DNA of 64,000 nt from Protopterus annectens (lineage: Eukaryota; Chordata; Ceratodontiformes; Protopteridae): NCBI RefSeq assembly GCF_019279795.1, contig NC_056727.1:1212636077-1212700076 (forward strand), written 5' to 3'. A model generated the notes under the pieces. The model was not told the origin of the DNA. It was given only the letters and a program-made list of their open reading frames with translations, and searched no databases. Positions 49,363-60,576 of the stretch are shown here, piece by piece. The position numbers and the translations under genes are program-made. Every line of letters begins with the position of its first letter. Position 1 is the first letter of the stretch.

Positions 49363-50520
49363 TCACTTCATCATCCCTTTCGGCTTTGAATTAGAGCTTT
49401 CAATTTGTGCTATGTATAGGAGCCTTAACTGTGCATCTCTGAAATACCCCTTCAAATCAGAAAACCCCAAACCACCTTGTTCTTCTGGAAGAATCAGCTT
49501 AGCCCACTTGAGTCCTGCTGTCTTCCCCTCTTGCATAAAATCTTTCAGCTCTTTACTGCTGTCCACAACTTCTCCTCTGGTTGACAAAAATATGCCTGAC
49601 CTATGTATAAGAGTAAAGGGACTAAAAATACTTTGAAAGCTTATATCTTGCTATCCATATCCAAAAAAAGAGCTTCCGATTTCTCAGTTTTTGCATAATC
49701 TTTTGTTTAGTCTCTTCCTACATATCCTTAGCTGCCACAACAGAATCCTTTTTAATCCATACTCCCAGATTAATTCATTTTATTGTATCCCCATAAATGT
49801 GGGTATTGCTGAACCAATTTTTTTGTGTGTACATAGTTTACAGCTACTGTCTTTGTTTTATCTTCATTAATTTTGTATCCTGGCAAAAACTGAAATTGTC
49901 TCAAAATGTTCCACAACACTGAAATATTCTTTTCTAATTTTATCTGGTATAAAATAATATCATCTGTAAATAAATCTAGCTTTTCTTGACTACCATACCA
50001 ATTATATCCTTGAATTTATGAGTCCCTTATTTTCTTTGCAAATTGTTCTAAATATAAACGAAAGGGGAAAGAGAACACCCCTGCCTGGTTCCTCTGCTCA
50101 AACAAAACTTATCAGAGAGGAACCCACCCACTTACATATTCATCCTTGATCTCTCATATATCCTCCTAATCAATTATTATAATTTACTCAAGGAATGCAA
50201 ATGTTTCCATCACCATGCTCATAAAATCCTCAGCTTACTCTGTTGAATGCTTTTGCTACATCAAGACCACCAACAACTGTGGTATTTTCTTATATTTGGC
50301 ATCCCTCTGTATCAACACTGTTCTCTCAAAATGTTGGCCTCCCCTCCACAAAACTACACTGATCCATAACTATCAATTTTGGCATCATCTTTACCATTCT
50401 TTTCACCATTATAGATAAAAACACATTAGAATTGTGGTTTAGAATTGAAATGGGCCTATAAGAGGCTGGATCTGATGGGTCATTACCATCTTTAGGTATT
50501 ACAGCTATCACCTCTTTCTT
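49363..50520 (-). pseudogene. L1-like ORF2 reverse transcriptase remnants
   Basis: 50326-50511 reads MIAVIPKDGNDPSDPASYRP, then SILNHNSNVFLSIMVKRM and DQCSFVEGR, the L1-type RT entry. The catalytic area near 49970 (about 49900-50000) gives LDLFTDDIILYQIKLEKN with the DD pair, followed by LPGYKINEDKTK. 49363-49587 gives LKWAKLILPEEQGGLGFSDL, the conserved C-terminal block of L1/Tx1 ORF2. Frames change often. Confidence 0.8.
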
Positions 50521-51299
50521 CCAGGACGTTTGTGTTCTCTTCCTATTAAAACACTGGTAAACAAAACCTTCTGATCTTTATCAAAATTTTCCCTACTAGC
50601 TTCCAAACTTCCATAGAAATACCATCTATTCCTGAGGCCTTTCCTGTAGATTGGTTATACATTGCAATTTTTATCTCATCTCCTCCTATCCTGTTAATAA
50701 TTGAGCCTCATCTACCTCTAACTTTGACATATTTAATTCTTCCACAAACATTTCCATTTGTACCTTTTCTTGATTTCCATATTTCTCTGCTTTACACAGA
50801 TTTACTTTCCAAAATATTTCTAGTACCTCTACCGGATCTCTGCTCATCTTACTTGCTATAGACTCCCAAAGCTTGGCGACAATCCTTTCTGCTTTCGGTT
50901 GCCAGAGTCATTGTGCTAAACGTTTTTGTGCTCTGGAGTTATCAAAAACAGTTGCTTAACATCTCTTTCTAAACTAATGCACATTATTGAGATAATCCCT
51001 TATTTTCTGTTTAGCATTCTGCAATTGTTCCTCTTCTTGTTCTGTGAGATTGCCCATATTCTGCAATACATAAACATTTGTCATTCCATCTAAATAATTC
51101 TTGTTACTTCTTAACCATCTCTCTCTTTTTTTCATTTCCACCCTATTTTAAACTCCACTTTAATTTTATCCCCCTCCCTAGCTATATTCTCAGAGGAGAT
51201 GTCTTCCCTAATAACTCCAAAATAATTTCCACTACCCATTCCTTAAATTCCTCTTTTCAGCAGGTAGGTGGGAAAGTGCTAGTGTCTCGTTTTTATTTT

Positions 51300-52340
51300 A
51301 ATTATTGGTGTGTGATCTGAAATAGCTACTGCATGTGTGTCGAAACTTTCAATTAAATGAACACCTTCCAGTGAAATATACATTCTGTCTAGCCAAGTCC
51401 TGTTTTTGTACCTTGAGGAATAATATGGAAATTCACTCCCAACTCCTACTGAATTTGCGTCTATATCATATTATCGTATGATGTTAATAGTGAACGCTAT
51501 TTCATCGTACCAATAATATCGAAACAAAATATCGAACGGAGCAGCAAATTTTTTCCCAGGGAAAAAATTTGCTGCTCCGAAAAAAAAAAAAAAAACAAAT
51601 TTAAGTGGAGGGCTGTGCCCCTCACACCCCCCCCCCTACTTAAATATACCAACTCCAAGATCACACCATAGTGGAGGAAATGGCAAAGTCCCAAAGACAG
51701 CCCAACAAATTTTTTCCCTGGGAAAAAATTTGATGTTCCGTGACTTCGCTATTTTGCCATTTCGAAAGTATCAGAATGAATAAATAGCATTCGCTATTTA
51801 GTCCATTCGATAGCGTCATATAGACCCCTGAATTCACACATTCCATGCCAAATATTTTCATAAATTGCTTCATAAAATTACCCTCTTTTGTTAAAGGTGC
51901 CCTTCTGAGCCCTCCAGATACTGCTGCAAATCAAACTTTAGTCACCACCTATAAGTAATATTCTCTGCTGAAAACTGATTATTTCTCCTAGAATTTTCTT
52001 AAACTCCACTCAAGCAGTTTTAGGTAAAATATAAATATGTAACACTGTAATCCCTCCTCCCATGCCATTAGCCCCTTAGTACTAGAAATCTACCATTACC
52101 TTTTTCCTCTTCTATCACTATTGGAGCTCCTCTTGCAAAAGTACCCCGTTTTTCCTTTGTCCCAGCTATTCTGCTGAATAACCATCCTGAAATCCTTTCT
52201 TTATCAAATTCAAATGCTCAGTTCTTTCCAAATGTGTACACTGTGGTACAGCTCCCGTAGCATAGCTATTTTGCACTCCACATTTTAATATGGTTCACTA
52301 CACTTTTTTTAGTTATCTGTGAAACTATTTATATTTAAGG
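51300..52340 (-). pseudogene. L1-like ORF2 endonuclease, split by foldback element B
   Basis: From the minus strand, HLERTEHLNLIKKGFQDGYS (about 52200) begins the domain. A stretch with NFMKQFMKIFGMECVNSG (51830-51890) precedes the insertion. After it come VGVGSEFPYYSSRYKNRTWL and AVAISDHTPII, the end of an APE-type domain. The two halves rejoin logically across 51470-51835, which shows that the foldback element inserted into a pre-existing LINE. Confidence 0.7.
51472..51833. mobile_element. foldback element B with long palindromes
   Basis: The outer inverted ends are diverged: gtctatat... on the left, and its mirror (...atatagac) on the right. Subterminally lies a 43-bp perfect palindrome at 51537-51579 and a 27-bp one at 51706-51732, both built on aaattttttccc. 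The core ggagggctgtgcccc and cccctacttaaatatacc matches element A at 28631-29011. No ORF. Confidence 0.75.
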
Positions 52341-54180
52341 ATAATGTAGAAAGTGCTGCCATTATGTTTAGAAGTTAATATTCTCAAGTGTCATCTGTAA
52401 CAGCTTTTTTAATGTCTAGTTTCAGATTTTGTGTTACATGCATTAATGTTTGGCAGACTGATTTCTTTATACAGTTGTTTCTTGTCACATCCATTTTAAG
52501 CCATGTCACACCTTGTGAAAACGTTTTAGTTTTAGTGAAAACCCTCAAACAAAAACAAAAAAGCAAACACCCCCCCAGAACAACCCTAAAACCTATTGAA
52601 TTAATACTAACACATAAAACTATGTACATCTTCAAATATTGAACTGTCATAACATGAAGAACTGTCCCAGCTGACAGCCAGACTCACAAACTTGGATTAA
52701 CCTATAAGGAAGGTTATCTGTGCTAAGACGCACGGTATAGCCTGTGCTTCTAATTCCACTAAGTGCTGTCTGTTTTTGTCTTATTTTAATCCTCTCCCAG
52801 ATTACAAAACTACTTTAATGCTTTCAGAAAACATTATCGCCTAGCTATTGAAAGAAAGAAGTACTCTGTTTTACTGCCCCATATCAGATTGTCTCCATAG
52901 AGACATGAGAACCAAATGCACAGCTGCCTCTGCTACAATCACTCATTTATTTGCTACAGGAGAACATTTTATATTTAGTGCTCTAGAAAGAAAAATAACA
53001 GGGGCACCTGCATTCTTTAGTATCCTTATTGCACTCAAAAATAACTGAGAAAGTTTTACTTTATACCAGGCAGGTTATGTTGTGCATTATAAAAATACTA
53101 CTGTTAACTATAAGTAAAACAAAATTTTGTTAACTCTTTCCATCCTCTACACCTCTTCTATTTGTTCTTCCAAAACATTAATGACATGAAGTATGGCGTA
53201 TGCTTTGGAGTACCCTACAAGTTTAACGAAGTTAAAGGACAACCGCGCCCTCAGACTCAAAAAACATATTAATTTCATCATGGTTTGATGTTTCCTACAT
53301 TTTAATAGCACTCTGAGACTATTTTGAGCTTTTTAGATATTTTTAGATGCAATTTCTGACTCTGACCACATGGGGTCTGGCATATTGAAAAAATTCAGAC
53401 TGTTTACTCTGCCTCAAATAATGCATTCTGGGATACTTAGTCTCCAAAAAATTGCATCAGATCTGCCACATTTTGCCTTAAGCTGCTGTCACTTCATTGA
53501 CTTAACAGGCATTCACTGCAGTCTTAAAATCCCCTACTTTTGGTTAAAATGTTATCCTTTTTCAATGACCACTTAAAACACAATCAGTGCAAATGCTACA
53601 GAACAGAACACAAAAGTGCATTTTCTAGCTTTTTCTCCTTTCAAATGCTAAATTGCTTTCTTTTGTGAAGGCTGGAATCTAGTTCTTCAAGGAATCTCCC
53701 CTCCCACTTCACACCTACCTTCCCTAGCTGTCAAAGAGCCAAGGGTAATTTGACCCATTATCTGCATGTGATTGACAGCTCATCACAGCAGGTGACCAGA
53801 GTAATGTACTGTTTGCTTGTCAGCCTTTTCCTCCTTATAGTGGGAGACTTTTTTTGTTGCACTACTCCTGTCAAATTTAAAACCAAGCTACATAGCACTG
53901 GCAATAATCCCTGCTTTGCAAAGCAGTCTGCCACTTATTTTCCCTTCCTGTTTAAATAGCCAACAGATGATACACTATAAACTTGAAATATTTTAGACTT
54001 GCATGACAGCACCCACATGCTTTTTTGAGTCAATATTTAAAAAAAATTATGGTAGTGCATACATACACACAGACACACGCACTGCTTTACTTCTACAATG
54101 ATTTAGATTTTTACATTTTATAGCAGTGTACTAACCAAGCAGAGAAATCTGGTTCAAAAGCAAGGATAAATTGATCCTGA

Positions 54181-54256
54181 AATACCTATGAACCTCAGCG
54201 CAAGAAATTAGGACAAAGCCATACATAGAAGTGGGACAAAGGCACAAACGGAAAAG
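54181..54256. repeat. short TIR repeat fragment (copy 3)
   Basis: atacctatgaacctcagcgc aligns with the start of copies 1 and 2, followed by caagaaattaggacaaagcc. Only the first 75 bp remain. Confidence 0.55.
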
Positions 54257-54682
54257 CGCAGTCTGGGTCTGAACTGTCTGCAAACAGCTACAGTTAACTT
54301 TAAGTATGTGTCTACCTGTTTGAGCCAATATTCATTTTCCCCTGGAGAGCACTCTGCTTTAGCTTGTAAGCAGCCCCCCCCACCCACCACACACACATTC
54401 CACTTTCTCTTATTCCCTTCTGTTAGCAAATAGTATCCGCCATAACTCATCAAGCATTAAACATAACTGGGGAAATATAAACCCTGGATCAAAATGAAAA
54501 TAAGTAGGCTAAGCTAAAAAAATGCAGCTGCGAAAGGGAAGCACGTGGCACCCTTACAAACAGAAAAAGATTAACTCCACTAATGTGCAATTAAAAACTT
54601 GGGAGGACACAATATCAGGGCTAGGGAGGCATAGAAACAGGGACAAATTACATTTAGGATACACTATTAAGAAGTAATAAGA

Positions 54683-54965
54683 CTTACCTTACTTATGAAG
54701 TAGCAAAACGCTGGTGAAGAAGAACTGCTTCACATGAATAGAGTCGACCAGATTTGCTAACACAGAAAAGGAGTTCCACACAGCACCTAGTCCATTTATT
54801 AGGTTAACAGTGGGCTGGGAAAGGCAGTGTTGACATCACAATGTGGGAGGATCACAGGGATTCTGTACAGCATGCAAATAAGGCAGTGTTTACGTCACTT
54901 TGGGGGAGGAAACCTCCCAGGATCTTCAGCAAGAGCTATGGCAGATGTGACATCATTATTTAAGA
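54683..54965 (-). promoter_or_regulatory. candidate promoter/first exon or solo LTR
   Basis: On the minus strand there are two imperfect direct copies of a unit (tgacgtaaacactgcctt and tgatgtcaacactgccttt), the first with a CRE-like tgacgta, plus an octamer atttgcat. An aataaa follows, then about 100 bp ending cataagtaag in front of gtaagt, a strong splice donor (54683-54684). This could be a promoter with a non-coding first exon, perhaps of GALE since the strand agrees. The aataaa spacing also suits a retroviral or LTR-type R-U5. Undecided. Confidence 0.3.
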
Positions 54966-55039
54966 GACGACTAGACAGTTTTCATCTTGGTTTTAAAACT
55001 GAAAGTCAAACAGTATGGAAAAGTATGAAGCCTAAGCAG

Positions 55040-56310
55040 TAAAAGAGAATAGTGAATTTTTTTTTAAAGCTGCGGTTATGTTTTTTTGAGGCTGTATCAC
55101 ATAACAGGATTTTAGGGAGACATCAGGTAGAGATATTTGATTTGATATCCCATTGTTTTCCTTTAAAGAAATCCAATATTTCCAGGTTGTCTTGTTCTGT
55201 TGTGTTTCACAACTATAATTACTATGCTTTGTAATCACATATTTATTTGTCAATTTCCAAGTTACTATTTTTCTTCCTGTTGGTCTCCCATCTCCCAAAC
55301 CCAGATTCTGCTTCATTTCCAATGTACTCCCAGTTCTTCTAGTCAACTCTTGTGCTTTTTGCCTCTCGAGCATTTTCCTTTAAAACAATGGGGAAAGTTG
55401 CACTGGCACAGTCTCTCTATGGGCTTTATTACCAGAAGAACAAGAAGCAGAATTTCCTTCTGTTTGATAGCTCACTTTTTGTTGGACAAACTTTTGTATT
55501 TTCTCCTTAGCCTGTTCTGCAACAAAAATAATTTTGACCCTCCAGGAAAGAATATTTTGAAAATGGCAAGATACCGAACCTGGAGTCTCATGCCTGTTTA
55601 CTGACATTCCCTAAATAGTGGAATACATTTACTCCTCTTCTGCATGGTGTACAATGAGTAATCATTTCCACAAACACTATACTGTCTCCCACTTTTAATA
55701 CTTTGTCCTTCTGCCACAGTTTTGTCAGAATCAACTATTTCTGCTGGTTGGACTGCATCTTTACTATTAAAGGTCTGGTAAGGTTTAGAGCATACACACA
55801 ATGTACCCTTTCAATTATCAACTCCTGCTGTAGAGTACCGTCCAGCTGCTTATTTGTGCTTTCATACAATTAATACAGTCGGTTTCTTCCAGTTTCTCTG
55901 GTACAGAATAAAATCTCCGATTTTCCCTATATGATCTGTCCTCTAATGCTGTTACTTTTTTTGAAACAGCTCTTCTTGACTAGTCTCATACTCCACCAAC
56001 TTTTCTTCATTTCCACCTCTGACTTTTGCAGTTTTATTAACTCATCTGAATATCTTTTTAAAGCTTCTTCCATTTTTTCCAGCCCTTTGTTATTTGAGTT
56101 AATATACTCAGTTTCATTTACTTTAATCAGCGATGAGTACATTTGATTTAGTTTTTCCTGTAGATTACTGGAAGTCATGTCTTGCGCTGCTTTTTTCTTA
56201 ACAGCTGCAGAATTCTTCCCAGTCAGTGTTTCTCCTCACCTTTTGTGACTGATTTTCTTTCAGGTTCTCTGAATTTCTTTTGTGCTGGCATCCAAGCAGT
56301 GCAATTACTA
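55040..56310 (-). pseudogene. L1-like ORF1 remnant
   Basis: It opens MPAQKKFREPERKSVTKGEE on the minus strand near 56290. At 55927-56178 comes a heptad-rich stretch (MTSSNLQEKLNQMYSSLIKV, then EKMEEALKRYSDELIKLQKS) typical of the L1 ORF1 coiled coil that drives trimer formation. At 55380-55607 and 55032-55373 it continues with basic, RNA-binding-like sequence including FQNILSWRVKIIFVAEQAKE. Several frames are used, so it is inactive. Confidence 0.6.
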
Positions 56311-56414
56311 GACAGTTACTGAAATTTACTGAAAAAGGACAAGTTCACTGGCTCTCTTTTCTGGGTTTCTGTTTTCACACTAGGAGAGCTGAAATTAAGC
56401 TGTTACTCAGTGTG

Positions 56415-56430
56415 CAGCCATCTTGGAATT
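56415..56430 (-). promoter_or_regulatory. YY1-like site at the L1 5' end
   Basis: The minus strand reads ttccaagatggctgcac, with the YY1 core aagatggc at 56417-56424. In mammalian L1 the same motif at the start of the 5' UTR positions transcription initiation. It lies about 120 bp before the ORF1 start. Confidence 0.5.
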
Positions 56431-56439
56431 CCTAATAAA

Positions 56440-57112
56440 TCTCCTACCTTTTGTGAAATGCACAGGAAAGATTAGGGTCTCCATCTACTCAATTACCTTA
56501 AAACAGAAAACCAATGCTGTCTTGGCCAAAGGAATGCCAGAATAATAAAGATGGCACTAACATTGCCTTTTGCTTACTGTAGGAAATTGTTAGGGGAAGA
56601 CACAAAAATAATCTCTGTTCAGTTCAAAAGGATAGAAAATGTGCCAGTGCCAGGGCTTTCTTTTAGAAATGTCTGAAGCAGAAGCAGTGTCCCAACAGAG
56701 TCACCATCATGTCCACCTCAATACTGGTGCTCAACAGTAGGGTGAGTTTTTACAAAATATCAAACTTTAATTCCCACCTATGAGGGTTGATGTGTTCAGG
56801 TCTGGAAGGGTGTAGTGTACCAAAGAGATGTAAAAGACCCAGAAATTGGGCTATCATGGCTACCTAGACATGGGGTAAGACTGTCTGCCTCCTTGACTGC
56901 TAAGATACCACATATTTGTAGTGGTGTCTGTCACTATCTTGAGGATTTCAGGCTTCAGGACAGTCTGAAGATTTGGCAAGTTAGCTATATGACCAACTCT
57001 CTGACAGATTGTGTTAATAGAGTTTGATTATTTTTTTATATAAATGTAAATTTACCTGCGTCACAAGTGATAGTTTAATAAAAAAAGTGTGTCAACAAAA
57101 AACTCTCAGAGA
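56440..57112. other. unassigned
   Basis: No recognisable feature; the frame at 56815-57027 lacks motifs. Confidence 0.5.
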
Positions 57113-58560
57113 CTGACATATAGGTTCACAGACAAGTACTAGACTAGCTGCTGTTGTGGGCTATTTTAAGCCTAGTTTATTTCCCTTCTTGTGTTCAAAA
57201 TAACCCATCCCATTTGGTTTCAGATAATTACTAACCATGGGATGGGTAAGGACAATCTATTTCCCTTAATGAGAATAACTGGGATCATGGAACCATTCAT
57301 GGGATAAAGCACTTAGGAGTTCCCTCTGTCCATTAGTAAGGGACAGTCCTGGGGTAGATTTCCTGTTTCCCATCCATAGATCTAAGTTGTGCTTGAAAAT
57401 GGGAAGATAATGAACTTTGTTTTATGTGGATGTCGAGTCTGTTCCAGAGCAACTGTACCTTCTGTGAGATATGCCTTTCCCTTTAAACCATTCTGCTAAA
57501 GTTGCAAAAGAGGTTTAGATCCTTAAGAGAATTTTTGATGCCATCTGACTTGCTGATGTGCAATAAATCCACCAGTAATGGGTCAGAGTGTGCCTTGTAT
57601 GCCAGACAAAGGTCAGGTTATGTCTTGGCAGTCTGTAGGACACACCAGTATAGTGATAGAGCTTTGAGTCTGTGCATGTAGAACATGTTGTTTAGGCCTT
57701 GTATCCTTTTAGTAACTTATCTTTGTGGGTATTCCAGCTGTTGCATACATCTAGCATATAGATGGCAAAGGGGGGATTATATTCAATGACTGGCCTAACT
57801 GAGTAAAGTGGTACAATGACATCCTTGGATCTAGACCCAGTCCCTCTGTTTAGAACCTGTACAATATAGAAGAACCATCTTACAATGGACACATGTTGGC
57901 CATGTTAGGTCATTGTCCACATAAATCCCCAAATCCCAAACAATGGGTCAGCTCTTAGAGATGTACTGTTAATGTGGAAGATCCTTGGGGTAGAGGACTT
58001 CCCAAAAGATTAAAATAACACATTCTTTGGCATTTAGTTTCAGTCCATGATTTTGGCACCAGCTATTTATTTGCGACAAACCTTCCTGTAGGATGGCCAA
58101 GTAATTTGAGGCTTCAAGGACTGCTACTATCTTGCAGATATCTGCAAATAGTCAGCCAGAGTCCTTTGGTACTGGCTTTTACTTCTGAAATATAGATGCC
58201 AAACATGAGAAATTCCAGCACAGAACCCTGGGGGGATTCCACTTGTGATTGATTTCTATGTGGAGGTAACTTACCCTAATTTTGATTATTATTTGCATCC
58301 TACCTGTGAGCCTGCTGGCAAATTCAGTGGGTAACACAGGGGTTTAGTCCTAGTTTATTTAGTTTTTCTATTATGCCTTTGTGGAGAATTGTGTCAAAAG
58401 CTTTGGCCAGGTCGAGGAATGGTGACGTATTCAAAAGAATCCACCAGGATGAGTTTTTTTTCTTTTTTAAGCATAGATGAAGTATCTTTAGCTTTTGAAA
58501 GCACTTTTGGGACTTGGTGCTGTGTGATAGCTGAAGGCAAATAGTTTCAGGTAAATCTTG
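57113..58560 (-). mobile_element. CR1 LINE, decayed 3' half
   Basis: It matches 22925-24530 block by block: the 3' tail ataggttcac, the thumb region (57692-57892), the palm region with a gtcaaaagctttggccaggtcg block, and further upstream gatgaagtatctttagctttt. About 400 bp of RT are missing relative to the better copy. Stops are frequent. Confidence 0.8.
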
Positions 58561-58829
58561 AGAGAAAGAAGGAGGGGAGAGGGATAAAGCAGAGCTAGAT
58601 TTATTGGCCAGTAGACCTTCATGTTGTCCTATGCCCCTTTGATTCTCAGGGAGCCTGTGTGTGCTTCCTCAGACTAACTCAGTGGTGTCCAAGATTAAGG
58701 TCAGGTTCTACAAATGGCATTCTTGCATGGGTTATAAAACAAGCTGCCCACCATCCAAATTCCAAAGAATTGAGATACTGACCCCAGAAACTACTCAGGT
58801 TTCACTGTCTTTTCCCATGTTTACCTGGT
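58561..58829. other. unassigned
   Basis: Short stretch between the CR1 and DIRS relics, nothing recognised. Confidence 0.5.
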
Positions 58830-59700
58830 CAACAGGACCATGAGAAAAGAGGCTGAAATTTAACACAGAGCCTTCAGGATAGTTACTGCAGTCATGGATG
58901 TCTTCTCATATACTCATGTGAAAAAGTAACTAGAAACCATAACCTTCTCGATAGGAGAAACAGCCTGCATTCCTCTGTCTCAGGATAGAATGGTGTGGGA
59001 CTTTACTTTTGGCAGTAGTGAATGGTCTTTTCCAAACCCCCTTTCAATTCCTCAGGAGACCACTAGGTCAGGCAGTCATCCAGACAACAGACAGATGTAC
59101 GTGCCCTTGAAAATGAGGTGGGCAAAAAATCTGAACAAATGTTTTAATACCTTGGAAGCAGTGGTCATCTCAAAGAACAAGGAAATTAAATGGAAGTGAT
59201 CCATCCTTGTTACTAATTACAGCTATTTTCTGTGGGCCACACTGATGGGGATATGAAAACAAGACTCATGTCCAAGGTGACCAAAAGGGAAAAAGGAGGG
59301 ATGTACAGCTATTTCCTGTGCTTCATACTGATGGGAATATGTAAAGATTCATGTCTACTGTAATAATGAGGGAGTCTGAAAAACAGGAGGGATGCCCAAG
59401 GGATTAGCATTCTAAAATGTCTTTACTGCTAGCAATTTGACCAGCCTGAAAAGGTCAAAACCGGGTCTCCATGGCCTGTCTTTTTTGGTAACAAGGTAAA
59501 CAATAGAATAAAATTGTACACCTTGTTCTGATGGTGCAACTTTTTATGGCTGCCAAGGAAAATACCTTAAGATAGGCTTTGGAAGAGTAATAGTTCTAGT
59601 TTAGTGGAAAGAGCAACATCCACTTGAATGGTGGAAGGAATATAAATCAGATTTTCTACCCAGTGTTGATGAGCTTCCTCACTCAAAGGTCAGTGGTCAC
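58830..59700 (-). pseudogene. RT relic of another DIRS-like lineage
   Basis: The minus strand reads CFHIPISVAHRK then LVTRMDHFHLISLFFEMTTA and HLIFKGTYICLLSG, aligning with the DIRS-type RT region (DAYFHI, LPFGLTTAP, YLDDWL). An upstream block RVTTDLxVRKLINTGxKIxF fits the RT leader. The residues differ from elements 1-3, so it probably represents a third lineage. Too decayed for finer assignment. Confidence 0.55.
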
Positions 59701-60142
59701 CCTAAAGACAAGTCTTTGAAGTGAAGGATGCTTTTTTGGCTAAGTGAGAGAACACTACACCTCTGTCCCTACCATCTACTATCACATGTGTAAACATGCC
59801 CCCCCTCCCCAAAGAGATTGACCAACCTCACATGCAGACCAGTCCCTTTTAGTGATATCAGTAAGTGTGCATTGACTAAAACTTGCACTTGCTCTCACAC
59901 AGATGTTTTCTAAGAGAGATTGTCAATTAATTGTATCCTGCACATTCAAGACACAATCCACTATAGACAGTTTAAAAGGAGTCAAATGTAATATTTTAAC
60001 TTCTGGCACCTATGGGTAAGCAGTCTAACTTCAAAAGTCAGATTACAATGATTATAAATAATTCACCGGCTGTGTGCAGTTACTCAGACAAATTAATAAG
60101 CAAATATCCACAAGCTTTTGAAACTAAATAAATACATTCTTT
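59701..60142. other. unassigned
   Basis: No recognisable gene or repeat up to the TTTA tail of the following LINE. Confidence 0.5.
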
Positions 60143-60576
60143 ACTTTTTATTTATTTATTTATTTTACATTTGTTAACTGGGCTAGTCTAGCTGGATTAA
60201 TGTCCATTTTCAGTAGAGGCCCGAGGAGAAAAGCTCCACTATAAGCACTAACAGTACATACAAGACTAAAAATACACAATATGAAGGATACAAGATATAC
60301 TTATTAAACAGTGTCATATAAAGTGCGACAAAATCCATAAGTTATTCAATAGATAGTACCATAGATAGTATAGGGAAAAACATTTTCAGCTCTGTCCTTA
60401 CAGGGAGAGGCACAGGGTTTAAGGAAGAAAAGAAAGAGAGTGGTGAGAAGTATAGCATAAAAGGATTAATCAGGATTGCTGCAGGGGCAAAACCAATGGA
60501 TTTTCAGATGTTTTCTGAGATTTTGTTTAAAAAGAGGGAGAGGGGGAAGTAAGGTAAGCTCTATAGGTAGTTGGTT

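Larger units (their letters stand above)
52341..55039. other. unexplained insert between L1 ORF2 and ORF1
   Basis: It contains a TIR repeat fragment (54181-54256) and a promoter or LTR-like segment (54683-54965). The remainder shows no recognisable coding region. Confidence 0.4.
48105..56430 (-). mobile_element. L1/Tx1-like LINE (copy 2), interrupted, possibly full length
   Basis: On the minus strand the order is a 5' end near 56430, ORF1 remnants (55040-56310), ORF2 endonuclease (51835-52340 and 51300-51470), RT (49360-50520) and a T-run (poly-A on this strand) at 48107-48120. A foldback element separates the endonuclease halves. About 2.7 kb at 52340-55040 is unexplained, so ORF1 and ORF2 may belong to one element with an insertion, or to two. 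The first is preferred because order and orientation agree. Confidence 0.65.
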
